From UBA6244 sp963676875 (GTDB taxonomy: Bacteria; Bacteroidota; Bacteroidia; Bacteroidales; F082), in the NCBI GenBank assembly GCA_963676875.1, contig OY781436.1:4526001-4590000 (forward strand): DNA of 64,000 nt. Reading direction: 5' to 3'. Under the pieces are notes generated by a model. That model did not search any database, was not told the DNA's origin, and saw nothing but the letters and a program-made list of their open reading frames with translations. This document shows positions 43,348 to 52,900 of this stretch, in pieces. The translations under genes and the position numbers were made by a program. The first letter of the stretch is position 1. Each line of letters starts with the position of its first letter.

Positions 43348-45397
43348 TATAACTCATCAGGAAGCTCGAATTCTTATCGATCAATTGGTTGAAAAAATAA
43401 ACCAATACAACTATGAGTATTATACATTGGATATGCCCACGGTTAGCGATTTTGAGTTCGACCAATTGCTAAAACGACTCGAAGCGCTTGAACATCAATT
43501 TCCTGACCTCATCCGCAGCGACTCACCAAGTTTGCGCGTAGGAGGAGCTCCAACCAAGGAATTTGCCACCGTATTGCATCGCTATCCCATGCTATCGCTT
43601 TCAAACACCTACTCAGAAGGTGAGATTGCCGATTTCGACAACCGCGTTCGTAAAACCATCGACGATCATGTGGAATACGTGTGTGAGCTAAAATTTGATG
43701 GACTCTCCATTGGATTAGTTTATCATAAGGGAATCCTGACACAAGCAGTAACCCGAGGCGATGGCGTTCAAGGTGATGACGTAACCAACAATGCACGAAC
43801 CATCAAATCGATTCCACTAAAACTTCAATCGGGAGCACCCGAGGATTTTGAAATCAGAGGTGAGATTTTTATGACAAAATCAGGTTTTAACCTGATGAAC
43901 GAAGAACGCGAAGCCTTGGGTGAAACGCCGTTTGCCAACCCTCGCAATGCTGCTTCAGGTTCCATGAAAACCCAGGATCCTGCCCTGGTGGCTAAACGTC
44001 CCCTCGATTGTTTTCTATACCAAATTCCCGGAAACATCCTGAATGCACAAACCCACTTTGAGGGACTGCAACAAGCCAAAAGGCTGGGATTGAAAGTATC
44101 GGACCATGCTAAAATATGCACCTCACTTGAGGAAGTATTTGCCTACATCAATTATTGGGATAAAAACCGTCACGACCTTGATTATGAGATTGATGGCATT
44201 GTTATTAAAGTCAACAGCATCGCACAACAAAAACTACTGGGTTATACCGCGAAAAGTCCCCGATGGGCCATTGCTTACAAGTTTAAGGCAGAACAGGTGG
44301 AGACATCTCTCCTATCCATTGATTATCAGGTAGGAAGAACCGGAGCTGTCACACCGGTGGCCAATCTGCAACCTGTTCAATTGGCCGGAACTGTCGTCAA
44401 AAGAGCCAGTCTGCACAATGCCGACATCATCCAGCAATTGGACATCCACACAGGGGATACCGTTTACGTTGAAAAAGGTGGAGAAATCATCCCTAAGATT
44501 GTTGGCATTAATATGGAAAAACGCAAACCGGGAAGCAAACCTGTAGCCTTTATCAGTGCTTGCCCTGAATGTGGAACAACCCTGATAAAAAACGCCGGGG
44601 AAGCTGCCCATTTTTGTCCCAACGAGGACCACTGCCCACCACAAATAAAGGGGAAACTAGAACATTTTATTTCGCGCAAAGCCATGAACATCGACAGTTT
44701 GGGCGAAGGAAAGGTGGAAACACTTTGGGAAACAGGCTTGGTATCTAACGTGGCAGATTTTTACGACCTCACCCATCAACAACTGTTTGGCCTGTCAAAA
44801 ACCATTGCAGCTACCGAAGGAAAACCTGAAAAAACCCTCTCCTTCAAAGAAAAAACAGTACAAAATATATTGAAAGGACTTGAAGCATCCAAAACACAAC
44901 CCTTCCACAAGGTACTTTTTGGACTGGGAATAAGATTCGTGGGTGAAACTGTGGCCAAAAAACTTGCACGTCACTTTGGTGATATTCACCAAATTCAGCA
45001 GGCCACTTTTGACGAGCTCATTGCTGTAGAAGACATTGGCGAACGTATCGCAGACTCTGTGCTTACCTGGTTCGCTCGTCCTGAACACCTAAAATTAATA
45101 AATCGACTGGAAGAAAAAGGGTTACAGCTCAGGACTGCGGTAGATGAGCTTGCAGCAGACGGTCCTTTATCAGGGCTGACCTTTGTGGTAAGTGGTGTGT
45201 TTGACAAACTTTCCAGAGACGAGTTGAAATTGCTCATCGAAACCAATGGCGGCAAAAACCTGGGATCTATCAGTTCGAAAACCACTTATTTGATCGCAGG
45301 AGAAAAAATGGGGCCGGCCAAAAAGACCAAAGCTGAAAAGCTAGGTGTTCCCATAATCAACGAAGACCAGTTTTACGACCTGTTGTCGTCAAACTGA
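43331..45397 (+). CDS. ligA: NAD-dependent DNA ligase
   Basis: A 688-residue ligase of normal length with all LigA domains in order. The Ia domain is YNYEYYTLDMPTVSDFEFD. The adenylation domain has the nucleophile K121 in ELKFDGLSIG. The OB fold contains GRTGAVTPVANL. The four-cysteine zinc finger runs from CPECG to CPNEDHC. The HhH repeats include LGIRFVGETVA, and the C-terminal BRCT spans about 608-685 (GLTFVVSGVF). It seals nicks in DNA replication and repair using NAD+. The start overlaps the glycosyltransferase stop by 17 bp. Confidence 0.97.
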   Translation: MPLPTNITHQEARILIDQLVEKINQYNYEYYTLDMPTVSDFEFDQLLKRLEALEHQFPDLIRSDSPSLRVGGAPTKEFATVLHRYPMLSLSNTYSEGEIADFDNRVRKTIDDHVEYVCELKFDGLSIGLVYHKGILTQAVTRGDGVQGDDVTNNARTIKSIPLKLQSGAPEDFEIRGEIFMTKSGFNLMNEEREALGETPFANPRNAASGSMKTQDPALVAKRPLDCFLYQIPGNILNAQTHFEGLQQAKRLGLKVSDHAKICTSLEEVFAYINYWDKNRHDLDYEIDGIVIKVNSIAQQKLLGYTAKSPRWAIAYKFKAEQVETSLLSIDYQVGRTGAVTPVANLQPVQLAGTVVKRASLHNADIIQQLDIHTGDTVYVEKGGEIIPKIVGINMEKRKPGSKPVAFISACPECGTTLIKNAGEAAHFCPNEDHCPPQIKGKLEHFISRKAMNIDSLGEGKVETLWETGLVSNVADFYDLTHQQLFGLSKTIAATEGKPEKTLSFKEKTVQNILKGLEASKTQPFHKVLFGLGIRFVGETVAKKLARHFGDIHQIQQATFDELIAVEDIGERIADSVLTWFARPEHLKLINRLEEKGLQLRTAVDELAADGPLSGLTFVVSGVFDKLSRDELKLLIETNGGKNLGSISSKTTYLIAGEKMGPAKKTKAEKLGVPIINEDQFYDLLSSN

Positions 45398-45537
45398 TCC
45401 TCGTTTAAATTCTTTGTGGAATTTGTTTTAGTGTTTTCTTTCCTGTTCATTTTGTAAATTAACCAAACAAAACCTGCAACAAGGTGTAACAGAACCACCC
45501 CCATTATCAGGTATGCAAGCCAATTATCCTTCAACAT
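45373..45537 (-). CDS. Small single-pass membrane protein
   Basis: A 54-residue frame: MLKDNWLAYLIMGVVLLHLV and onward through AGFVWLIYKMNRKEN to a polar tail ending FDDNRS. One strong membrane helix at about 8-28 is followed by positive residues, so the tail is probably cytoplasmic. It starts 6 bp after the stop of the SRPBCC/GyrI gene and overlaps the end of ligA on the opposite strand by 25 bp. It is unrelated to any family I recognise. The tight spacing and coherent composition support it as real. Confidence 0.55.
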   Translation of the reverse strand: MLKDNWLAYLIMGVVLLHLVAGFVWLIYKMNRKENTKTNSTKNLNEDQFDDNRS

Positions 45538-45543
45538 AAATCA

Positions 45544-46536
45544 TTATTTTACAGGATAGTACACATCTGTTTCCCACTTGGACTCATCAGGTTCAGTCAT
45601 GGGATCGGTAACGTAAACCTCCCAGATATAATCGGCACATTCAATACCAAAATCCTCCATATACTCCATGATGGCTTCGTGTGTGACACTAGTATCATAG
45701 CCACCCATGTGTTTGGCCATTACTGCTTTTGTGGCTGGCAAATCAAAGGATTCAATCCGTCCTTTTCCCTTGTATGTTTTGGCAATTGGAATGGCTGCCC
45801 TAATGCGAATGATTCCGTCGGGATCCCAGTTATAATAAACGGCATAAGGGTAACCTGCCATTTCTATCTTTTTAGCGGCAAGATAATCAGAGATAAGTCC
45901 GTAATTTTGTTCGAGCATTACACCAATTCCATCTATCGTAGTGGAATCTAATACGGAGAGTGAAGGAACCGATTCCACATCAACCAGTTCGATTGCAGGT
46001 GGTTCAGGCATGGCTTCACAGTAAGTTTTCAAGGCGCTCAGTCCGGAAGCCATAAAAGGATCCATCATCATTCCCGACAACAAACCCATATACCTGCCCA
46101 TGGGATATTTCAGATCAGACATAATGGTTGTCCAGGTCACCCTTACCCCTTCCGGTGCTTCTTCAAAACTCCATTCGCCCATGGCCGCACTATTGTCCGG
46201 TTGAAACGTAATCCTATTTTTAATGTATGTATAAGGCTTACATTCGACGATAACCAATTGACCGTCTCCCAAAGTTTTGCTCAACCAGGTCATGGTAGAA
46301 CCCACGCCCCGTTCCGGACCTGTATATTCTGAAATCATAGCGGTATCGGCAGCATGAAAAGGAGACCAATTGCTCCAGTTTTTTAGCGTTCTCACCTGAT
46401 TGAAGATGGTAACAGGCTTGGCCTGAATGGTGGTATGCGAAGAAATGGTTACCTGATTGGCCAGGAAAACGGGTACAATTAGAAAAAGGGCGATCAATAA
46501 CCCTACAATAATTCCAATAATTTTTAAAGCTTTCAT
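45544..46536 (-). CDS. Membrane-anchored SRPBCC plus GyrI-like ligand-binding protein
   Basis: The ATG at 46536 (MKALKIIGIIVGLLIALFLI) gives 330 residues and fits the consensus promoter at 46560-46591; the open frame to 46590 would include that promoter. A single N-terminal helix at 4-24 anchors the protein. Residues 30-175 are an SRPBCC (polyketide-cyclase-like) domain (FNQVRTLKNWSNWSPF, WSFEEAPEGVRVTWTT) and 185-330 a GyrI-like effector-binding domain (LPATKAVMAKHMGGYD). Both are hydrophobic-ligand-binding folds. The ligand is unknown. Confidence 0.8.
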   Translation of the reverse strand: MKALKIIGIIVGLLIALFLIVPVFLANQVTISSHTTIQAKPVTIFNQVRTLKNWSNWSPFHAADTAMISEYTGPERGVGSTMTWLSKTLGDGQLVIVECKPYTYIKNRITFQPDNSAAMGEWSFEEAPEGVRVTWTTIMSDLKYPMGRYMGLLSGMMMDPFMASGLSALKTYCEAMPEPPAIELVDVESVPSLSVLDSTTIDGIGVMLEQNYGLISDYLAAKKIEMAGYPYAVYYNWDPDGIIRIRAAIPIAKTYKGKGRIESFDLPATKAVMAKHMGGYDTSVTHEAIMEYMEDFGIECADYIWEVYVTDPMTEPDESKWETDVYYPVK

Positions 46537-46559
46537 ATGGTGGTGTTTTGGTGAATGGT

Positions 46560-46591
46560 CAAAAATAAATATTATTTTACAATCGGACAAA
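46560..46591 (-). promoter_or_regulatory. Consensus Bacteroidota promoter of the SRPBCC/GyrI gene
   Basis: On the minus strand TTTG (46588-46591) is followed after 20 bp by TATTTTTG (46560-46567), both elements perfect. The leader is about 20 bases to the ATG at 46536. Confidence 0.65.
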
Positions 46592-46613
46592 TACTAACTT
46601 GTCTTTCAGTATG

Positions 46614-47324
46614 TTAAAATGCATAACCCACACCTGCCTGAATCATCAAGTAACCGATATGTTCATTTTCAATGATGTCAATTCCGTTTCTTTTATAAGT
46701 AAAATCCACCTTTGATCCGGAATATGCCACATCCAAATGAACATCCAGATCGTCGGAAATCATAATCCGTGTTCCCATGGAAGAATAAAGGGTAAACACC
46801 ATTTGTAAGTCTGATGTTTCGGTATATTTCTGATTCCCGGAGGTTGTATTGAGGGTGATTGAACTTTCGGGTTTGTAGATCATCCCAATCCCTCCCATCA
46901 TTTTAAACACAAAAGAAAAATATTCATTGGGAGCCAGATCGAATCTGAGACCGGTAGCCAACATAACATGTTGAAAAGATCCGGTTTCTGCTTTGACAGA
47001 AAGAAAATTTAATGAATCCAAATTCCTATAAGCATCAGCCAATCCTTGCTTATTAATACCATTCCTATTGTAATTCAGATTGAACTCAATGGCAACTTGT
47101 CGTGAATAATAGTATGCAGCTGCTCCGCCCACATTTATCCCTACGTTGGCATGACGAGCCAGTTGGGTGCCTTTTTTATTACCAAAATCGAACATGGGAC
47201 GCACCACGCCTAGGTGAGCTTCGGTATAACCTCTGTTAATATAGGTATAACCTTGCCCATTTACTTGAAAGCTTAAAAACAACAGAAAAAACAAAAGTAC
47301 TTTGTTCCAATTTATATTCCCCAT
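46614..47324 (-). CDS. Outer-membrane beta-barrel protein (PorT-like size)
   Basis: A 236-residue exported protein with signal peptide 1-24 (LSFQVNGQ) when started at the ATG at 47324. The mature part alternates polar and hydrophobic residues in about eight to ten strands (GINVGGAAAYYYSRQVAIEF, YFSFVFKMMGGIGMIY, TRIMISDDLDVHLDVAYSG) and ends in an aromatic residue (GVGYAF), as barrels often do. The small size fits an eight-stranded barrel. Function unknown. It is 41 bp downstream of the PatB-type lyase. Confidence 0.65.
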   Translation of the reverse strand: MGNINWNKVLLFFLLFLSFQVNGQGYTYINRGYTEAHLGVVRPMFDFGNKKGTQLARHANVGINVGGAAAYYYSRQVAIEFNLNYNRNGINKQGLADAYRNLDSLNFLSVKAETGSFQHVMLATGLRFDLAPNEYFSFVFKMMGGIGMIYKPESSITLNTTSGNQKYTETSDLQMVFTLYSSMGTRIMISDDLDVHLDVAYSGSKVDFTYKRNGIDIIENEHIGYLMIQAGVGYAF

Positions 47325-47365
47325 AAAACTCCAATTACTATCATCTGATACGTAAAAAACCACCT

Positions 47366-48535
47366 TTAGTTACAGCGAAAAGTAGATATCATGCGTTGTG
47401 TGGCTTCTTCAACAACTTTTAGTGTTGTGGCCAGATTGATTCGTTGAAATAGTTCACCACCGGAGCCAAACATAGGTCCATGGCTCAATCCCAATCTTGC
47501 CTTGTTAATCAGTGTGCTTTTAATGGTTTCATCATCCAAACCCGTGGCACTGAAATCCAGCCATGCCATATAAGTGGCCTCAGGCTCAACCAATTTGATA
47601 TTCGTATGGTTAGTCAGCTGCTCCTTTAAATAGGCTAGGTTCTTTGCTACATATTCCATTAGCTCATCTACCCAAACATCACCATGGCTATATCCGGCAA
47701 TGGATGCCACTGCTCCAAAAATATTTCCACCTGAAAGATGCAATTTCTCAACATACCTGGAAAATAATTTTCGCAATTCCGGATTGCTGACAACAACAGA
47801 GGAAGTGGCCAGGCCTGCCATATTAAAGGTTTTACTCGGCGCAATACATGTGAGGGTGATATCAGCTAAATTGGGCGAAAGAGTTGCCATAACGGTATGA
47901 TGATTGCCCGGTAAAATCAAATCGTTGTGGATTTCATCCGCTATAATAACGACTCCGTACTTCTGACAAATTGTACCCATGCGGGTAAGCTCTTCTCGGC
48001 TCCAAACCCGCCCTACGGGATTGTGCGGACTTGACATGATGAACATCCGTGCTTTTTTTACTTTGGCTTCAAAATCTTCAAAATCAATGGAATATTTACC
48101 ATCTGCATACACTAACCGGTTGGTCAACAGTTTTCGCTCGTGATCGTTTACCGCATTAAAAAACGGGAAATATACAGGAGTTTGAATGAGCACCCCATCT
48201 CCGGGTTTGGTAAGTGCCAATACGGCCAGGTTGACGGCTGGTACAATCCCCGGACTAAAAACAAACCAGTCAGATTGGGTTTCCCATTGATGACGCCTTA
48301 AAACCCAATTTCTTATGGATTCTACATAAGATTCATTACGAAAAGTATAGCCATAGATGGGATGGGCAGCTCTTTCCGCAACAGCTTTTCTGATAAATTC
48401 AGGTGTTTCAAAATCCATGTCGGCCACCCACATAGGAATGACATCGGATTGATGGAATACTTTATCGCGTAAGTCGTATTTTACACAAGAGGTTTGTTCA
48501 CGATCAACATGTTGATCAAAATTATAAAAAGGCAT
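47366..48535 (-). CDS. patB: MalY/PatB-type PLP aminotransferase, likely cystathionine beta-lyase
   Basis: A 389-residue fold-type I PLP enzyme. Typical blocks: KYDLRDKVFHQSDVIPMWVADMD, HPIYGYT, SPGIVPAVNLAV, SSPHNPVGRVW, IADEIHNDL, and the PLP lysine K235 in APSKTFNMAGL. This matches the PatB/MalY group, which cleaves cystathionine to homocysteine, pyruvate and ammonia in methionine synthesis. The terminator of the upstream dnaN gene separates the two. Reaction is inferred from family. Confidence 0.85.
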   Translation of the reverse strand: MPFYNFDQHVDREQTSCVKYDLRDKVFHQSDVIPMWVADMDFETPEFIRKAVAERAAHPIYGYTFRNESYVESIRNWVLRRHQWETQSDWFVFSPGIVPAVNLAVLALTKPGDGVLIQTPVYFPFFNAVNDHERKLLTNRLVYADGKYSIDFEDFEAKVKKARMFIMSSPHNPVGRVWSREELTRMGTICQKYGVVIIADEIHNDLILPGNHHTVMATLSPNLADITLTCIAPSKTFNMAGLATSSVVVSNPELRKLFSRYVEKLHLSGGNIFGAVASIAGYSHGDVWVDELMEYVAKNLAYLKEQLTNHTNIKLVEPEATYMAWLDFSATGLDDETIKSTLINKARLGLSHGPMFGSGGELFQRINLATTLKVVEEATQRMISTFRCN

Positions 48536-48545
48536 GGGCTAAACA

Positions 48546-48579
48546 TTAAAAAAACGGCACCAAAAAATCGGGTGCCGTT
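48546..48579 (-). terminator. Intrinsic terminator after dnaN
   Basis: On the minus strand AACGGCACC, a 9-base loop, then GGTGCCGTT followed by a run of seven T. The stem is a perfect 9 bp, and the T run is uninterrupted. It lies between dnaN (stop 48604) and the PatB-type lyase ATG at 48535, so the two genes are separate units. Confidence 0.88.
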
Positions 48580-48603
48580 CTAACACTAAAATTAATGAAA
48601 AAT

Positions 48604-49725
48604 TTATTGTGTAATCATGACGGGCATGATTAACATCAAAATATCTTCGGGGTCGGTTTCTTCGCGTTCGGTAAGTATAATTCCGGCGCGATTGGGAGCC
48701 GACATTTCTATTAACACGGTTTCGGGTTCAAGATTAGAAAGCATTTCCAAAATAAACCTGGAGTTGAAACCAATCTCCATATCATCGCCCTCATAACTAC
48801 ATGTGAGTCTCTCCTTGGCTTCGCTTGCAAAATCAATATCTTCAGCTGTGAGCACCAACTCTTTACCCGAAAGTTTGAAGCGCACCTGATGGGTTGATTT
48901 ACTTCCAAAAATGGAAACACGACGAATGGCGTTGAGTAGATTTTTCCGATCGATAGTCAATTTATAAGGATTTTGTGCAGGAATAACGGCTTCGTAATTG
49001 GGATAACGACCTTCAATTAAACGGCACACCATGGAAATATCTCTGAATTTAATAATGGCATTGGTGTCGTTGTATTCTAGGCTTACGTCCAATCCTTCGT
49101 CATCAGGCATAATATTTTTCAAATGATTCAGCGGCTTTTTGGGAAGGATGATAGAGGAATGTCCTTCGGATTTAATATCATGACGCCGATAGCGCACCAA
49201 TTTGTGTGCATCGGTAGCTACAAAAGTCAGGCTATCTTCAGTTACTTCACAATATACTCCCGACATTACAGGACGAAGTTCATCATTTCCTGTGGCAAAA
49301 AGCGTTTTATTAAAGGCATTCACCAAAATAGATGCATTAAGCGCCAGGGATGTGGTATTTTCCAACACGGGCATTTGAGGAAACTCATCACTTTCGTGAC
49401 CAATAAGTTTATATTTACCTTCTCCGGCAAATATTTCAATATTGGTTCCTTCCACCGAAATGGTCACAGGAATTTCAGAAAATGTTTTCATAATTTCCAG
49501 TAACATCTTTGCCGGAATGGCCACTACGCCAGTACTTTCTGACATATCGGGTTTTACCACCACACTGATGGTTGTTTCCAAATCGGAAGCCGTGATGCGC
49601 AGCTGATCCTGTTCCAATTCAAACAAAAAATCTTCCAGAATGGGCAGTGTGTTGTTGGTGGTGAGCACCCCACTGATTTTTTGGAGCGCTTTTAATAAGG
49701 CTGTACTTGATATTATAAACTTCAT
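48604..49725 (-). CDS. dnaN: DNA polymerase III beta sliding clamp
   Basis: A 373-residue clamp of normal length with the three repeated domains (1-120, 125-245, 250-373). Characteristic strings include RPVMSGVYCEV, VATDAHKLVRYR, EYNDTNAIIKF and the closing MLIMPVMITQ. It forms the ring that tethers polymerase III to DNA. It is not next to dnaA or recF here, unlike in many bacteria, and has its own terminator at 48546. No DnaA-box cluster was noticed nearby. Confidence 0.97.
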   Translation of the reverse strand: MKFIISSTALLKALQKISGVLTTNNTLPILEDFLFELEQDQLRITASDLETTISVVVKPDMSESTGVVAIPAKMLLEIMKTFSEIPVTISVEGTNIEIFAGEGKYKLIGHESDEFPQMPVLENTTSLALNASILVNAFNKTLFATGNDELRPVMSGVYCEVTEDSLTFVATDAHKLVRYRRHDIKSEGHSSIILPKKPLNHLKNIMPDDEGLDVSLEYNDTNAIIKFRDISMVCRLIEGRYPNYEAVIPAQNPYKLTIDRKNLLNAIRRVSIFGSKSTHQVRFKLSGKELVLTAEDIDFASEAKERLTCSYEGDDMEIGFNSRFILEMLSNLEPETVLIEMSAPNRAGIILTEREETDPEDILMLIMPVMITQ

Positions 49726-49905
49726 TACGAATTGATTTTACTGTTCCAGTTAATGTATTTGAAAGTCAGTAAAAATAAAAAAATATCCTGTACAAAGGGG
49801 CGGTTGTTTTAAAATCTTTTTAAATATCGCCTTGGGGGGAAAATGCCCTCCAAATACTACAATACTGACTTTTTAAACTTTGACTACATGTTGATTTGAT
49901 ACAAA

Positions 49906-52900
49906 CTATCTTTTTTTATCTTCCATCTCACGGACAAACTCCACCATTTTGCGTTTAGTGGAAATAACGAACTCATAATAATCCACATCACTGCTGGGAT
50001 TAAGCACACGTTTTTCAAGCTTTATGGTTTCCAGCTTTTCGTTAAATGCCATATCGGAACTCATGGCCTGCATGATACCATTTTTATATGAGAAAAAACA
50101 CCAATTATCGGGTGAGGATGACATGTACACATTGAGGGCACTTCCGGTAACGCCCGGCTCTATTTGCACATACCCATCAAGGTATTTGTTGATGGTATTG
50201 CCGCCCAGATAACCCAATCCAATCTTGCCAGTAGAAATATAGGAACGGCTATCTGGATCCCAATTCAAATTCAGGTCGGTAAATATCATGGATTGTTTGA
50301 GCAAATCGGGCAACTTCCTGATCTGTCCATACAAAGCCAATTCGTTTATCATCTCTTCGGCATTGACATCCAGAGGGAGATTTTTCTTTAAAAAGAGTGG
50401 AAAAATACCCTTGGAATCAGTTACTCCGGCATTGTACGACAAACGCAAACTGTCGGTAATCATTTCCAGCAGCTTGGTATCAAAGAAGAAGTCTAAAGCC
50501 AGTACCACTTGCATTCGTGTTGAATCAGGAACAATCAGGTGTTCGAAAGTCCCTGTTGCTTGAACATTCAGCATATGAAAATCGAGTCCCAAATTCAGAT
50601 TACCATGACCCCGCATGATGCACTTTTCTGTTTCAAGTGCAATATCGTCGGCCATAAGTGGCTGTGTTTTATCTATTTTTCCATGTGTGCCCACCACAAA
50701 TTTTCCATTAAGTGTATCAAACACCAATTGACCGTGAGCATCCATCAACATTCGATCGCCCGGATGTCGTAATGGTTGAAATACCAAAGGATAGTATTTT
50801 CTAAATTCATCATCGTAAGCCAATCCGAAATGAACTTTCCTCCCCTCCATATCGAAAGTGCTGTCGGCCAGATTAAATACAATGTTTTTGGGATCGAGCA
50901 CTTGATTAAACGAAACCCAATTGTCGTAGTTCAAAACACATTCCTGATTCAAGCGATAACCACCTTCGAATACCAAATTCGGTTCGGAGGCGACCATTTT
51001 CAGTGTTCCCTTATACAGATATTCAGGACTTAAAAAGAATATTTCATCAGGAAGGGTTTGCCCATAACCTGTTGTTATTCCACTTGCCGTGGAAGCAATA
51101 TCACTAAAAAATACAGGTTGTTTGGCGCCTAATCGATCCACATAATCTATCCATCCGTTGCCACTAAAATGATCCTTGCCATGAATATTGAGCTCCGACT
51201 GATAAATGGTGTGGTATTTATGGGCTCGGTCTGCGATAATGGTGGCATTTTTCAGTGTTTCCATTACGGCATCACGAAGAATACGCACTTTGCCATCCAG
51301 AGGGAAAATGGCCGCATCCGCCACTTTGATCATTCGGGCATTTTCGATCTCAATGGTATAATCTTTCAAATTATAAATGGCCTGCCCGGCAAAAAACCTC
51401 AAGGAATCCTGTTCGGGTTTTACACTAATGAATTCTGGCCCAACCAATTGATAATCGACCATTTCCACATTGGTTAGGGTGTCAATTCCACGATAATCTC
51501 TACCCAAATTACTCTGTAGCACCAAAACATCCTCATTCATGCGCCATTCCACCTCATCGAGGGTGGAAATATACTTATTGAAGGGGAATTTCAAGAATGA
51601 ATTGTTATAAATATGATTGAAGTGTCCGGTTTGCGCATCGAAATTGATGTTGGCCTGGTACTGGTTGGCATAAAACACCAGGGTGTCGTTGTCGCGGTTT
51701 TTTAGGTAGAAGTCGGCCGTGTCCGCAGATAATTCGTTGTAATTAAAATCTATGGCATTGGACACCAATTCACTTTGATCGAAGAAGAAAGCTCCAGAGC
51801 CCAATAAATATTCCGGATTAAGTGCCAACGTCCCCTTCAACCATGAGTTGCCATAAACAATAAAGGGTTTGTTCAGGTTATCCACCATCATCACGTTGGT
51901 GTCGATCAACCACTTGATATCCACCGTGTCGCCCTGCACGGAAGGAAAATCGTATTTGACGGGGCTTTCATCCACCACGAAAGTTTGTCCGGTGGCAATT
52001 AGTGAATCCGGGTAAAACACAAAGCTGTCTGATCGAGTTTTTGAGGACAAATAGTCCAGAAACCCAATGCCGACAAAGCCTTCATTACTCAGAGAAATAT
52101 CTTGTTTAAAAACGCCCTTATTGCCATATACAGGATACCCTTTTTCAGGTGTTGTATGCTGAAAACCAAGTGAATAATCGGGCATTACAACCAATGGTTG
52201 AGACACATCGGGGAATACTCCGGCGGATATTAGCGTTCCCTCGAATGCCAAGCCATCTGTTGAAAATGTTTTGATGCTGTCGAACACAAAAGGATCGACC
52301 CGGTAATAAAAGTTGTCGGCAAGCAGGGTGCTGTCTTGTATGCTTCGTCGATTGTAGTACACATAACTTTCGTCGTTACTAACGAAGGTGGGAAATTGGG
52401 GGAAGCTTTTTAAACTCGATTTGTTGTTGACATCATCAATATATATAGTACCGTTGAGATTGGTAATTACATTGTGTACATGAATCAGTGAGTCGATGCG
52501 GCCAAGCGAATCCTGTGATTTTACCATAAAAGCCAACGAATCCACATAGTTCATACGCAACAGAAAACTATCATATATAAAGGTACTGTTTCTCGTATAA
52601 AAATCCAACAATCCCATATGAACATGACCATCAAAATTGAAATTTCGATTCTTAAAAAACTGAATGTTACGGTCATACGGATAAATATACACTTCCTGCG
52701 AATCGCTGATGGAGACTTCCGGAACACCATAAACATTAAGCCCCAGACTTGGAATATTCAACGATGCATTGGGACGGGTTCTCACATTAGACTCCAACCT
52801 GATGACGTCGTAATCGGTTAGTCCTGATTTAGCATTCAGGAAATAACTAAGCCTATCCTTCACGATGGCAGTTTGGGTTTCGGTGTTATAAACCAGAAAA

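Noticed and set aside
48604..49725. Chromosome origin near dnaN
   Set aside because: No dnaA, no recognisable DnaA-box cluster and ordinary neighbours; dnaN is often separated from oriC in Bacteroidota.
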